The translations under genes and the position numbers were made by a program. The notes beneath the pieces are model-generated. The model did not search any database, had not been told where the DNA came from, and saw only the letters and a list, made by a program, of their open reading frames with translations. A DNA stretch of 51,080 bases from Longimicrobium sp. Its GTDB lineage: Bacteria; Gemmatimonadota; Gemmatimonadetes; Longimicrobiales; Longimicrobiaceae. Shown here piece by piece: positions 16,322-25,614 of this stretch (the stretch's first letter is position 1; each line of letters opens with the position of its first letter). The DNA lies in NCBI GenBank assembly GCA_036389795.1, contig DASVWD010000074.1, forward strand, positions 1 through 51,080. The letters are read 5' to 3'.

Positions 16322-17416
16322 ATGCGCATGCGCCACCTCGTCCTGCTGCTCGCGCTCGCCTCGTGGAGTTGCATCACCGGCCCGTCCGACCTGCCTCCCC
16401 CGGCTCCGCCGCCCGCGCCGCCGCCGTCGCCGCCCCCGCCGCCGCGCCCGCCGCCGCCGGAGCCGCCTCCGCCGCCCCCTGCTCCTCCGCCGCCACCGCC
16501 GCCGGAGCCGCCTCCACCGCCGCCTCCTCCTCCGCCGCCGCCGGAGCCGCCTCCGCCGCCCCCTCCTCCGCCGCCGCCACCGCCGCCGGAGCCGCCTCCT
16601 CCGCCCCCCCCTCCTCCTCCTCCGCCACCGCCGTCAGTGGTGCTGGTGGCCGCGGGCGACATCGCCGACTGCCTCAGCCCGGGCGACGAGGCCACGGCCG
16701 CGCTGCTCGACGGCATCGGCGGGACGGTCGCCGTGCTGGGGGACAACGCGTACGAGAACGGCTCGGAGCAGGAGTACCGCGACTGCTACCATCCCAGCTG
16801 GGGGCGCCACAAGGCGCGCACGCGTCCCACGCCCGGCAACCACGAGTACCAGACGCCCGGCGCCGCCGGCTACTTCGGCTATTTCGGCCTCGCCGCCGGC
16901 CTCCCGGCCGAGGGATGGTACAGCTACGACCTGGGCGCCTGGCACGTGGTCAGCCTGAACAGCGAGCTCCCCGTGGCCGCGGGCTCGCTCCAGGAGCTGT
17001 GGCTGCGCGCCGACCTGGCCGCGCACCCGGCGCGCTGCACGCTGGCGTACTGGCACCGGCCGCGCTTCAGCTCGTCGCGGCACGGGAACAACGCCGCCAT
17101 GCAGCCGCTCTGGCAGGCGCTGTACGACGCCGGGGCCGACGTGGTGCTGGTGGGGCACGACCACGTCTACGAGCGCTTCGCCCCGCAGGGCCCCACCGGC
17201 GCCGCCGACCCCGCGCGGGGGATCCGCCAGTTCACCGTCGGCACCGGCGGCCGCAACGACCTGTACCCGTTCAACACGCCCGTCGCCAACAGCGAGGTGC
17301 GCTACAACCTGACGTTCGGCGTCATCAAGCTCACCCTGGAGGAGGACGGCTACACCTGGGAGTTCATCCCCACCTCCGGCACCTTCCGCGACTCCGGCCG
17401 CGGCACCTGCCACTGA
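16322..17416 (+). CDS. Metallophosphoesterase lipoprotein with polyproline linker, 364 aa
   Basis: A calcineurin-like phosphoesterase predicted to be anchored outside the cytoplasm (lipobox ASWSC, C17). Residues about 25-102 are nearly pure proline with occasional Glu, Ala and Arg. The catalytic domain has the metal motifs AAGDIADC (D-x-x), VLGDNAYENG (GDN), PGNHEY (GNHE), a lone His region CTLAYWHRPRF and VGHDHVYERF (GHDH), as in purple-acid-phosphatase-like enzymes. A second gene follows that is nearly identical in this domain but lacks the long linker. The linker may span a cell-wall or surface layer. Confidence 0.88.
   Translation: MRMRHLVLLLALASWSCITGPSDLPPPAPPPAPPPSPPPPPRPPPPEPPPPPPAPPPPPPPEPPPPPPPPPPPPEPPPPPPPPPPPPPPEPPPPPPPPPPPPPPSVVLVAAGDIADCLSPGDEATAALLDGIGGTVAVLGDNAYENGSEQEYRDCYHPSWGRHKARTRPTPGNHEYQTPGAAGYFGYFGLAAGLPAEGWYSYDLGAWHVVSLNSELPVAAGSLQELWLRADLAAHPARCTLAYWHRPRFSSSRHGNNAAMQPLWQALYDAGADVVLVGHDHVYERFAPQGPTGAADPARGIRQFTVGTGGRNDLYPFNTPVANSEVRYNLTFGVIKLTLEEDGYTWEFIPTSGTFRDSGRGTCH
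16391..16632. repeat. Low-complexity CCG/CCT proline-coding tract
   Basis: About 240 nt of mostly CCN codons form the linker. Repeated CCGGAGCCGCCT blocks (PEPP) recur every 10-17 codons, showing expansion by repeat duplication. Confidence 0.9.
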
Positions 17417-17426
17417 GCGCCGGAAC

Positions 17427-17478
17427 ACCCCGGCCCCGGTACGAGCATCCCTGCCCGGGGCGCTCGTGCCGGGGTCGC
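17427..17478 (+). terminator. Hairpin after the first phosphoesterase
   Basis: Complementary segments around CCCCGG...CGAGC and GCTCG...CCGGGG form a long imperfect stem just past the stop. No T tract follows. Confidence 0.45.
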
Positions 17479-17632
17479 CTGCGCGCCGGGTGAGCCCATC
17501 GTGCCGGGCCCCGGCCCTGCCGACGCCCGCACGGACGACGGCGGGGCCGCCGACTCTCCGTGTCCTCCCCTCTCGCACGCTTTTTCCGGTCGGGCGGAGA
17601 AACCTGTCCCGACCACGTGAGATGGAGAAGAG

Positions 17633-18505
17633 ATGCGCATCCGCCGCTTCGCCCTGCTGCCGGCGTTCGCCGCCTGGTCCTGCAGCTCCTGCAGCTCCGG
17701 GCCCGCCGACCCGCCCCCGCCCCCATCCGCCGTGCTGGTGGCCGCGGGAGACATCGCCGACTGCCGCAGCACGGGCGACGAGGCCACGGCCGCGCTCCTC
17801 GACGGCATCGACGGCACGGTCGCCGTGCTGGGCGACAACGCGTACGAGAACGGGTCGGAGCAGGAGTACCGCGACTGCTACCATCCCACCTGGGGCCGCC
17901 ACAAGGCGCGCACCCGTCCCACGCCCGGCAACCACGAGTACCAGACGCCGGGCGCCGCGGGCTATTTCGCCTACTTCGGCGCCGCCGCCGGCAACCCGGC
18001 CGAGGGGTGGTACAGCTACGACCTGGGCGCCTGGCACGTGGTCAGCCTGAACAGCGAGCTCCCCGTGGCCGCGGGCTCCGCCCAGGAGCAGTGGCTGCGC
18101 GCCGACCTGGCCGCGCACCCGGCGCGCTGCACGCTGGCGTACTGGCACCGCCCGCGCTTCAGCTCGTCCCTGCACGGGAACAACGCCGCCATGCAGCCGC
18201 TCTGGCAGGCGCTCTACGACGCCGGCGCCGACGTGGTGCTGGTGGGGCACGACCACGCCTACGAGCGCTTCGCCCCGCAGACTCCCACCGGCGCGGCCGA
18301 CCCCGCGCGGGGCATCCGCCAGTTCCTCGTCGGCACCGGCGGCCGCGCCCTGTACCAGTTCAACGCGCCGGTCGCCAACAGCGAGGTGCGCTACAACCAG
18401 ACGTTCGGCGTCATCAAGCTCACCCTGGAGGCGGACGCCTACACCTGGGAGTTCATCCCCGTCTCCGGCACCTTCCGCGACACCGGCCGCACCACCTGCC
18501 ACTGA
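17633..18505 (+). CDS. Metallophosphoesterase lipoprotein, paralogue, 290 aa
   Basis: It has the same catalytic domain as the gene before it, with the motifs AAGDIADC, VLGDNAYENG, PGNHEY and VGHDHAYERF, and over 85% identity by eye. The lipobox is AAWSCSSC-type, and the polyproline linker is reduced to about five prolines. The 60-70 nt before the start also resemble those before the first gene (CTCGCACGC...CGGTCGGGCGGA), so the promoter was duplicated with the gene. The pair is a recent tandem duplication that differs mainly in linker length. Confidence 0.88.
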   Translation: MRIRRFALLPAFAAWSCSSCSSGPADPPPPPSAVLVAAGDIADCRSTGDEATAALLDGIDGTVAVLGDNAYENGSEQEYRDCYHPTWGRHKARTRPTPGNHEYQTPGAAGYFAYFGAAAGNPAEGWYSYDLGAWHVVSLNSELPVAAGSAQEQWLRADLAAHPARCTLAYWHRPRFSSSLHGNNAAMQPLWQALYDAGADVVLVGHDHAYERFAPQTPTGAADPARGIRQFLVGTGGRALYQFNAPVANSEVRYNQTFGVIKLTLEADAYTWEFIPVSGTFRDTGRTTCH

Positions 18506-18522
18506 TCCCCTGAGCACGTAAT

Positions 18523-18566
18523 GGAGTGAGTGACCCTGGTCCTGCAGGGGCACTCGCTCCGTGTTT
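18523..18566 (+). terminator. Terminator of the second phosphoesterase
   Basis: GGAGTGAGTG...CACTCGCTCC forms a stem with few mismatches, followed by GTGTTTTC. The rest of the gap to 18947 is AT-richer and shows no gene. Confidence 0.6.
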
Positions 18567-18947
18567 TCGGTCCCCCCGGGTTGCGTACGCGGGATGGGCG
18601 GCGTTCGCGGGCGGAGCCGTCGCCATGACCCGCCGGAGCCGCTGGCGACGACTGTTTCTCCCCCTGTTACGGCCCTCGGCTGCAATGGTGTTGGACCGAT
18701 ACTGATCCATGTCGCAATACCGGGATCCGATACGTACTGCGGTCGCAAGATCGACTACATCCGGCGCCGGTCTGCACATCTTTTCTAATCCCGGAAAAAA
18801 TTTCCACGTCGGAGAGGGCGGCCGACTTTCTGGATAGAGAAAATTCCTTGCGAATGCTGGTGTTTCTGCGACCGGTGCACCGGGAAGTGATTGGTCCCGA
18901 TCCTGCCAAATGAGCCCGCCGAGTTCCGCCTCGAACCCCACACAGCC

Positions 18948-19559
18948 ATGAAAGTACTACGCAGCCTTTCGGTGGGCGCGCTGTGTTCTATTGCGCTTGC
19001 CGGGTGCACGGCCGGTGCGTACCGCGTCGAGGACGCGGCTCCGCGCGCCACCCTGGCCGCCACCCGCGACGTGCTCGGCTGCGCCGCCGACGCGGCGACG
19101 CTGCGCGCGGGCTTCGCCGCCAACCCGCAGGAGCAGGAGCTGGCGTCGATCCTGGAGACGGCGCCCGGCCAGGCGCGCCACGGGATGCGCTTCAACCCCA
19201 CGCTGGCCCGCGTGGCGCGCGCCCGCGCCGCCGACATGGCGCGGCGCGGCTACTTCGGCCACACCGACCCCGACGGGCTGGGGGCCAACACGCACGTCAC
19301 GCGCGCCGGCTTCCGGCTCCCCGTGCTGTACGACGCGCGGCCGTCCGGCAACAACATCGAGTCGCTCGGCGGCGGGTACGCCTCGCCGCGGGCGGCGTGG
19401 GGCGCCTGGATGGGCTCCACCGGGCACCGCACCCACCTGCTGGGGCTGGGCGACTTCTACCGCGCGCAGACCGACTACGGCGTCGGGTACGTGCACGCGC
19501 CCGGCTCGCGCTACGGCCACTACTGGGTGGTGCTGATCGCCGCCGGCGCCTGCGCCTGA
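18948..19559 (+). CDS. CAP-domain (SCP/PR-1-like) lipoprotein, 203 aa
   Basis: A secreted CAP-superfamily protein. The signal peptide ends in LAGC (C19). The domain has RARAADMARRGYFGHTDPDG, then NIESLGGGY and WMGSTGHRTHLLG, then DYGVGYVHAPGSRYGHYWVV. These give the His and Glu cavity residues of bacterial CAP proteins. ATG at 18948 begins the signal peptide; a longer in-frame start exists but adds charged sequence. Its biochemical activity is not settled for the family. Confidence 0.88.
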   Translation: MKVLRSLSVGALCSIALAGCTAGAYRVEDAAPRATLAATRDVLGCAADAATLRAGFAANPQEQELASILETAPGQARHGMRFNPTLARVARARAADMARRGYFGHTDPDGLGANTHVTRAGFRLPVLYDARPSGNNIESLGGGYASPRAAWGAWMGSTGHRTHLLGLGDFYRAQTDYGVGYVHAPGSRYGHYWVVLIAAGACA

Positions 19560-19582
19560 CGCGCCGGTAGGACAGAGACGAC

Positions 19583-19617
19583 GAGGCCGCCCCCGGATTC
19601 GCTCCGGGGGCGGCCTC
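19583..19617. terminator. Bidirectional terminator between convergent genes
   Basis: A perfect 15-bp stem GAGGCCGCCCCCGGA/TCCGGGGGCGGCCTC with loop TTCGC lies midway between the CAP gene and the M28 peptidase gene. Confidence 0.75.
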
Positions 19618-19650
19618 TCGCTTTCATCGTTCCATCCCTCGATCCGTCGT

Positions 19651-21753
19651 CTACCGCCCTCCCGCCAGCGCCTGCGCCGCCTCGTCGAGCGCGCTCGTCG
19701 CGGCCTGGAAGCGCCGCGCCAGGTCGGCGATCTCGCGCTCCGCCAGCGCGCGGTCGCCGGCGCGGACCGCCTCGTTGACCGAGGGGAAGACCATCGTCGA
19801 GTAGCCGTTGTTCTCGTCCGACGCGTAGATCAGGGCGCGGTACCAGGGGCGCGTCCGGAGGCCCTCCGGCCGGGTGAGCGCGCGCTCCACGCCCAGCAGC
19901 GCGCGGTTGGCCGCGTCGAGCCGGCCCCGCTCCGCCCGCCCCGCCAGCGCCGCGTCGCGCGCCCGGGCGAAGTCCGCCGCCGAGCGCTCCATCGCGTCGA
20001 TCGCGGAGCGCAGCGGGCCGGCGGCGGCCCGGTCCCACCCCTTCGCGCCGAGCGCCTCCTCCAGGGCGGGGAGGTAGCCGCGCATGGTCCGCGCGAACTC
20101 TGCGTAGTCGTACGGGAGCACCTCGGCGTTGGCGAGGCGCAGCAGCAGCGCCGTCCCCACGGCCGCGGCGGCCGCGTGGTAGCGGTAGCCGGGGTCGCCG
20201 AAGCTCGTCATCCAGCGCCGCGAGTCGTACTGCGAGTGGTAGACGCCGTACGGCCCGCCGAAGCCCCAGTCCGCGTGCGGGATTCCCAGGTGGTTGTAGA
20301 AGCCCGCGAAGTCCGAGCCGCCGCCGGGGTCGCCCATCGCCGGCTCCAGCGAGTCGGCCACGTTCGCGCGCCTGCGCCACACCGCGTACACGCTCCCGCT
20401 GTCGGAGGGGTCCGGCACCAGGCGGGCGACGTCGCGCAGCACGGCCCTGAGCGACGGCGAGCCACCCCCGCCGAAGTTGGGCCCGTTGGCCGCCACGTCC
20501 TGATTCAGGTACGCCACCGCGCCGCGGAAGAGCCGCGCCGAGTCCTCCTCCACGTACTCGGTGGAGCCGATCAGCCCCCACTCCTCGGCGTCCCAGGTGG
20601 CGAACACCAGCGTCCGCCGCGGGCGGTTGCCGGCGCGCACCTGCTCCATCACCGCGGCCGCCGCCTCCAGCACGCTGGCCGTGCCGCTCACGTTGTCCAC
20701 CGCCCCCGGCCCCCACGCGTCGCGGTGCCCCCCGATCACCACGTACTCGTCGGGGAGCTCCGCGCCGCGGACGTAGCCGAGGGTGTTCCAGATCTCCTTC
20801 ACCGGCCGCTCCGCCGCGTCGGTGCGCACCTGGACGCGGGCCACGACCGGGCCGGGGCCGATGTGGTAGCGGAAGGGGAGCCCGCCCTGCCAGGCGTTGG
20901 GCACGTCGGTCCCGCGCACGCCGCGCAGCAGCTCCGCCGCGTTGGCGTACCCGATGGGGACCACGGGGATGCGCGGCACGGCCATGCTGTCCGCCGGAAG
21001 GCGCCGCGCGCCCGGCGCCGACGCCCACCCCGGCGTGGAGGGGTCGCCCGCGCCGTTGAAGACGCTCCCGCGCTGCACCGCCTGGTCGGGGCGCATGGGC
21101 CCCTCGGGGTAGACGTCCTCCACCGCGTACCCGTCGTCGCGCGGGTCGCTGTAGAGGATGAGCGCCACGGCGCCGTGCCGCTCCGCCTCGCGCGCCTTGA
21201 TCCCGCGGAAGCTGCGCCCGTAGCGCGCCACGGCGACCTTCCCCCGCACCGAGACGCCCAGCGAGTCGAGCTTCGCGTAGTCCTCGACCAGCCCGTAGTT
21301 GACGTAGACCACCTCGCCGGACGCGTCGCCCGGCGCGCTGTAGCCGTTGACGGTGGGGTACTGCCAGAGCGCCGAGGTCGAGTCTCCCGGCACCGGCGTC
21401 TCGGCCAGCCGGAGCTCCACGGGGTTGGGGGAGACGCGCCAGACGCGCGCCGAGGTGGCGTGGGGGAGGTAGACGGGGTAGGCGCGCACCTCCGTCTCCA
21501 GCCCCAGCCGGCGCATGGCGCCCAGCACGTAGTCGCGGGTGCGGGCCTGCGCGGGGGTGCCCGCCACGTGCGTCTCGGCCGAGAGCGCGCGCGAGTGCGC
21601 CGCCATGCGCTCGGGCGAGGCGGCGCGCACGGCCGCGGCCTCCAGGGCTCGCTGCCGGGCGGCCGCCTCGGCGGAGTACCCCGGCATCGGCTGCTGCGCG
21701 GAGAGGAGCGTGGCGGACGCCAGCAGCGCCGCCGGAACGAAGCGAACGAGCAC
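19651..21753 (-). CDS. M28 peptidase, glutamate carboxypeptidase II-like, 700 aa
   Basis: A secreted zinc peptidase of the GCPII/transferrin-receptor architecture: a signal peptide (about 1-19), a protease-associated domain (about 130-290), a di-zinc M28 domain, and a C-terminal helical dimerisation domain. Metal ligands are visible in GGHRDAWGPGAVDN (His, Asp), WDAEEWGLIG (catalytic Glu and ligand Glu), GGGSDFAGF (Asp) and YHSQYD (His). The length is typical. It probably removes C-terminal acidic residues or trims small peptides outside the cell. Confidence 0.93.
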   Translation of the reverse strand: MLVRFVPAALLASATLLSAQQPMPGYSAEAAARQRALEAAAVRAASPERMAAHSRALSAETHVAGTPAQARTRDYVLGAMRRLGLETEVRAYPVYLPHATSARVWRVSPNPVELRLAETPVPGDSTSALWQYPTVNGYSAPGDASGEVVYVNYGLVEDYAKLDSLGVSVRGKVAVARYGRSFRGIKAREAERHGAVALILYSDPRDDGYAVEDVYPEGPMRPDQAVQRGSVFNGAGDPSTPGWASAPGARRLPADSMAVPRIPVVPIGYANAAELLRGVRGTDVPNAWQGGLPFRYHIGPGPVVARVQVRTDAAERPVKEIWNTLGYVRGAELPDEYVVIGGHRDAWGPGAVDNVSGTASVLEAAAAVMEQVRAGNRPRRTLVFATWDAEEWGLIGSTEYVEEDSARLFRGAVAYLNQDVAANGPNFGGGGSPSLRAVLRDVARLVPDPSDSGSVYAVWRRRANVADSLEPAMGDPGGGSDFAGFYNHLGIPHADWGFGGPYGVYHSQYDSRRWMTSFGDPGYRYHAAAAAVGTALLLRLANAEVLPYDYAEFARTMRGYLPALEEALGAKGWDRAAAGPLRSAIDAMERSAADFARARDAALAGRAERGRLDAANRALLGVERALTRPEGLRTRPWYRALIYASDENNGYSTMVFPSVNEAVRAGDRALAEREIADLARRFQAATSALDEAAQALAGGR

Positions 21754-21910
21754 GGGCGGGACCTCGCGTGTGGGGAATCTGGGAAAGCCCGGGCAAAGTA
21801 CCGCCCCGCCCCCGCCGACGGTAGACGGCGGACGAAACGGAAGAGGGGATGCGCCGGCCGCGCATCCCCTCCGTACTCCCGTACCCCCGTACCCCCGTAC
21901 TTTCGTACTC

Positions 21911-23476
21911 CTACGCCCCCGCCTGCCACGCCTCCTCGTCCCTCGGCTTGCGGCGCGTGAGCCACGACATCGCGAAGCAGGCGAGGATCTGCAGCCCGAA
22001 GATGGCCGCCAGCCCGATCGCCGGGTCCGCGTCCATGCCGACGGCGTAGACGGCGCCGATGGTGGCCAGGATGGAGCCGGCCACGCCGAAGCCGTAGCGC
22101 CCGCGGCGGCCGGTGAGCCGGTGCACCGCCAGGGGCGTGAGCAGCACCGAGGCCGCCGCGCCCAGGTAGACCCGCCGCTCGTCGCCGTTCGCCACGCCCA
22201 TGATGGCGGTGGCCCACGCGCCCACGAAGAGCGCCAGCGCCACGGTGGTGACGGTGAAGTCCCACAGCGCGCGGAAGAAGCGCCGCACCGGCCCCGGCCT
22301 GCGCGGCTGCGCGGCGTACGGCGCCCCCTGCGGCGGGAGGTGCGCGGGCGCGGCGGCCGGGGGCGCCGCGGGCCGGCGCTGCGGCACCTGGTCCGCCCCG
22401 GGGAAGCTCGCCTGGATCGGCCGGCGCGCGGCGGGCGGCGGCGCGAGCTGCGTCTGCTCGGCGGCGGGGCGTGCGGCGGCGGGGCGCATCTCCGGCGTGG
22501 ACGAGGTCGGTCCGGGCGCGTACAGCTTCGTCTGGTCGCCCAGGTCCACGGCCGGGCGCGCCGGGGCGGGAGCGGACGGGCGGGCGGCGGCGGGGGCGGC
22601 CGCGGCGACGGGCCGTCCCTCCAGCGCGTCGGCCATCAGCCCGGCGTCGGCGTAGCGCTCGGCCGGGTCCCAGGCCAGGCCGCGCACCAGGACGGCGGCC
22701 GTGGCGTCGTCCAGCGCCGGGGCGCGCTCCTTCAGCAGCCGGAGCGACTCGGCCAGCTCCGCCGCCACCCGCGCGGGCTCCGCCGCGGTGAAGGGGCGCC
22801 TCCCCGTGGCGAGCTGGTAGCCCACGGCGGCCAGGCTGAAGACGTCCGACGCGGGGGTGATCGCCTCCTCGCCGCGCAGCTGCTCGGGCGAGGCGTACGC
22901 GGGCGAGAACGGCGAGCGCCCGAACTGCGTCAGGTGCGTGAGCGTCCCCTCCTCGCTCTCCACCTGGGCGATCCCGAAGTCGAGGACCTTCACCCGCGCC
23001 TCGTCGCCCTCCGTCTCCAGGAAGATGTTGCCGGGCTTCACGTCGCGGTGCACCATCCCGGCGCGGTGGCCGGCGGCCAGCCCGCGCGCCGCGTGGCGGA
23101 GGATGAAGAGCGAGACGGCCAGCGGCGGCGGCCCGGTGCGCACCAGCCGCGCGGCCAGGTCTTCGCCGCGCAGCAGCTCCATCACCAGGAAGTCCAGGTC
23201 CAGCTCGGGGTCGGTGCCGAAGTCGTGCACCTGCACCACGTTGGCGTGGTGCAGCGCGGCCGCCGCCCGCGCCTCGCGGTGGAAGCGCTGGCGCAGCCGG
23301 GCGTGCTCGGCCGGGTCGACCGTCGCGGTGCCGATGACCTTCACCGCCACGGGACGCGACAGCCGCTCGTCGACCGCGCGGTAGACGGCGCCCATCCCGC
23401 CGCGGCCGATCACCGCCTCGATCAGGTAGCGGCCCGCGAGCGTGCGGCCGGTCAGCAGTCCTGCGATTCCGTACAT
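21911..23476 (-). CDS. Hanks-type Ser/Thr protein kinase, membrane anchored, 521 aa
   Basis: The kinase domain (about 16-280) is complete: Gly-loop GRGGMG at 24-29, K46 in AVKVI, HRDVKPGN with D145, DFG at 166-168, and the activation-segment end SPAYASPEQ. An Ala/Pro-rich linker follows (about 285-400). Hydrophobic segments near 410-500 (TVALALFVGAWATAIMG; VAGSILATIGAVYAVG; IFGLQILACFAMSW) anchor it in the membrane, with no extracellular sensor domain. Partners are unknown; no phosphatase is adjacent. Confidence 0.94.
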   Translation of the reverse strand: MYGIAGLLTGRTLAGRYLIEAVIGRGGMGAVYRAVDERLSRPVAVKVIGTATVDPAEHARLRQRFHREARAAAALHHANVVQVHDFGTDPELDLDFLVMELLRGEDLAARLVRTGPPPLAVSLFILRHAARGLAAGHRAGMVHRDVKPGNIFLETEGDEARVKVLDFGIAQVESEEGTLTHLTQFGRSPFSPAYASPEQLRGEEAITPASDVFSLAAVGYQLATGRRPFTAAEPARVAAELAESLRLLKERAPALDDATAAVLVRGLAWDPAERYADAGLMADALEGRPVAAAAPAAARPSAPAPARPAVDLGDQTKLYAPGPTSSTPEMRPAAARPAAEQTQLAPPPAARRPIQASFPGADQVPQRRPAAPPAAAPAHLPPQGAPYAAQPRRPGPVRRFFRALWDFTVTTVALALFVGAWATAIMGVANGDERRVYLGAAASVLLTPLAVHRLTGRRGRYGFGVAGSILATIGAVYAVGMDADPAIGLAAIFGLQILACFAMSWLTRRKPRDEEAWQAGA

Positions 23477-23602
23477 CTCGACGAAGCCAGTCTCCCGGGA
23501 TCTCCCCGGGGGATGGAGGGGCCGAAGTCCGTGTCTTCCGCAGAGTTGCGGGGCTGGACTACGAGCCCCGGTCCGGTGCGGTTTCGGGTGCGGGAGCGCG
23601 CC

Positions 23603-24193
23603 TCAGGGCGCGGGCGGCGCCACCGGCCGCGCCAGGTCGAACTCCACCCGGAAGCGCCGGCCGGTCCCCTCGCGGCGCAGCGTGTAGGCGAAGGTGCGGC
23701 CGGGCTCCACCTCCAGCGTCCACACGTTGGTGGCCGCCACGGGGAGGAGCCGCGCCGTGAAGGTGTCGGCGGGGAAGTCCTGCCGCGCCGCGGTGCCCGC
23801 CGTGCGCGTGTCGCCGCCGTAGCTGGAGACCGGGTCCTCGGTGCCGTCCTCGTGCCGGTGGTCGTGCTTGAGGCGCAGCCCCCCGCGCACCCTCGACACG
23901 ATCCAGGTGCGCGAGGCGTCGGGCCCGATCTGGAAGGGGATGCGCACCTCGTCGGCGCCGCAGTCGCGCACGTGCATCACCAGCCGGTTCTGCAGGAACA
24001 CCGAGTCGCCCGGGCTGGTCCCCTCCGTCATCCGCCCCTCGAACGCCCGGCCGCAGAGCTGCGCCAGCCGCCTCCAGAACGCCTCCTGCTCCACCGAGCG
24101 CGTGGTGGTCTGCGGCGCCGGCCCGACGCTGAAGCCGCACCCCGCGAGCACGGCGGCCAAGACGAACGTCGCAAGACGGAAAAGTCGAAGCAC
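23603..24193 (-). CDS. Putative lipoprotein, unknown function, 196 aa
   Basis: GTG at 24193 is chosen because it begins a compact signal peptide ending in LAGC (C18). The mature part is unrecognised. It contains two Cys (RLAQLCGRAFEG and HVRDCGADEV) and HDHRHEDG, and ends in a beta-rich region. It lies upstream of the kinase gene on the same strand with a 126-nt gap. The longer reading to 24274 is possible. Confidence 0.6.
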   Translation of the reverse strand: MLRLFRLATFVLAAVLAGCGFSVGPAPQTTTRSVEQEAFWRRLAQLCGRAFEGRMTEGTSPGDSVFLQNRLVMHVRDCGADEVRIPFQIGPDASRTWIVSRVRGGLRLKHDHRHEDGTEDPVSSYGGDTRTAGTAARQDFPADTFTARLLPVAATNVWTLEVEPGRTFAYTLRREGTGRRFRVEFDLARPVAPPAP

Positions 24194-24327
24194 GGACCGG
24201 TGAGGGGAGAGGGCGGACGATGATGGAGAGGAAAGATACCGCCCGGCGCCGGAAGAATGAAGCCCGCGCGCCACTTACGACGTTGGAACCGGAACCCGCC
24301 GGGTCCAGATGATCACCAGGCCATGCC

Positions 24328-24897
24328 GTCATTCTGAGGCCCGGCCACACCGGACCGGCATCCGCACGAATGACGGCAGGGCCGAAGAATCTTCTCACCT
24401 CGCCAAGTGGGTGGGGCGCGGTAGCGTCACGGATCCTGTCTGCTTCATCCGGGTCACTCATGCGAATACGACTCCGGATGAGCAACCAGGAATCGTACCG
24501 TTTTTCGAGATTCGCCGTGCATTGGGAAGCTGTCATTCCGAGTGGAGCCCGATGCGCTGATCTCGCGTTCGCCACCGAAGTCGGCCGGGCTCCCGAGGAA
24601 TCTCGCGGCCGGCAGGAGGCCGGACCGATGCATGGAGCCAGCGTCCGGGCGGGGTGAGTAGATTCCTCGGGCGCCGCCCAGCCGAGGTGTGAAATCCGGA
24701 TCGGTGCCGCGGCGCCGCTCGGAATGACATGGTTCGCGAAAGGACCGGATTGCACACTGATTCCTGGAATCCGGTATCAGAGGCCTGGCGCAGGCAGGCC
24801 CTGCGCCGCCCGGCCCACGTGCCAGGGCGAGTAGATCCTTCGGCCCTGCGATCATCCAGGCGGGGGCCGGCTCCGTGTGTCCGGGCCTCAGGATGAC
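24328..24897. repeat. Nested dispersed-repeat cluster
   Basis: The outer left half (GTCATTCTGAGG...GAAGAATCTTCTC) and right half (GAGTAGATCCTTCGG...CTCAGGATGAC) flank a complete 282-bp repeat unit at 24496-24777. No gene was seen between 24194 and 25083. Confidence 0.6.
24496..24777. repeat. 282-bp dispersed repeat, copy 1
   Basis: It is nearly identical to 28665-28949, with a handful of substitutions and one 3-nt indel (GAATCTCGCGG versus GAATCTACTCGCGG). Inside, TGTCATTCCGAG (24531-24542) and CTCGGAATGACA (24718-24729) are perfect 12-bp terminal inverted repeats of a 199-bp MITE-like unit. The identity continues about 35-48 nt beyond each terminus. Confidence 0.88.
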
Positions 24898-24918
24898 AAC
24901 GCACAAGACTCGACACCT

Positions 24919-24988
24919 GGGCACTGGGCACTGGGCACTGGGCACTGGGCACTGGGCACCTCGCACTTCGCACTTCGCACTTCGCACC
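24919..24988. repeat. Heptamer arrays GGGCACT and CGCACTT
   Basis: About six GGGCACT units (24919-24959) are followed directly by four CGCACTT units (24961-24988). The complementary array AGTGCCC lies at 26925-26990 in the opposite orientation. Confidence 0.85.
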
Positions 24989-25083
24989 GGCCGTCTGGCA
25001 CTCCCCCTGCATCGTCCCTCCACCCCGCCTGTGAACGGAATGGACGGCGGACCGGGTGGATCTTTAGAGGAGGAGGTGGACGA

Positions 25084-25593
25084 ATGTCGATGGATTCCCT
25101 GCGCGACCTCTACGTGGAGCAGCTCAAGGACCTGTACAGCGCCGAGACGCAGATCCTGAAGGCGCTGCCCATGATGGCCGAGAAGGCGCACAACCCCGAG
25201 CTGAAGGCCGCGTTCCAAGAGCACGAGCGCGTCACGCACGACCAGGTCAAGCGCCTGGAGACCATCTTCGACGGGCTGGGCGAGAAGCCGGGCGGCCACC
25301 ACTGCAGGGGGATGGAGGGCCTCCTCAAGGAAGGCCAGGAGATGATCAAGGAGAAGGGCGACCCCGACACGCTGGACGCCGGCCTGATCGCCGCCGCGCA
25401 GCGCGTGGAGCACTACGAGATCGCCGGCTACGGCTGCGTGCGCACCTACGCCGACCGCCTGGGCCTGGGCGACCAGGCCCGGACGCTGCAGACCACGCTG
25501 GACGAGGAGGGCGAGACCGACCACCGGCTCACCGCCCTGGCCGAGCAGATCATCAACCCGCGGGCGCAGGAGGGCGACGGCGGCTACCGCTGA
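25084..25593 (+). CDS. DUF892 ferritin-like protein (YciE/YciF family), 169 aa
   Basis: A four-helix ferritin-like protein linked in other bacteria to stress response. It begins with the family signature SLRDLYVEQLKDLYSAETQILKALP, written here in part, and has further motifs EHERVTHDQVKRLE, GGHHCRGMEGL and VEHYEIAGYGCVRTYA. The putative di-iron Glu and His are present in the helices. The ribosome binding site GAGGAGGTGG is strong. Its length fits the family, and it ends at a 16-bp hairpin. Confidence 0.93.
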   Translation: MSMDSLRDLYVEQLKDLYSAETQILKALPMMAEKAHNPELKAAFQEHERVTHDQVKRLETIFDGLGEKPGGHHCRGMEGLLKEGQEMIKEKGDPDTLDAGLIAAAQRVEHYEIAGYGCVRTYADRLGLGDQARTLQTTLDEEGETDHRLTALAEQIINPRAQEGDGGYR

Positions 25594-25614
25594 GCCTGGG
25601 CCGAAGGGAAACGA

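Noticed and set aside
20176-21960. Very long plus-strand open frame opposite the M28 peptidase (likewise 29550-32042, 36028-38754, 21539-24223)
   Set aside because: These are antisense frames kept open by high GC. They encode His/Arg/Ala-rich sequence without domains, while the opposite strand carries clear families.
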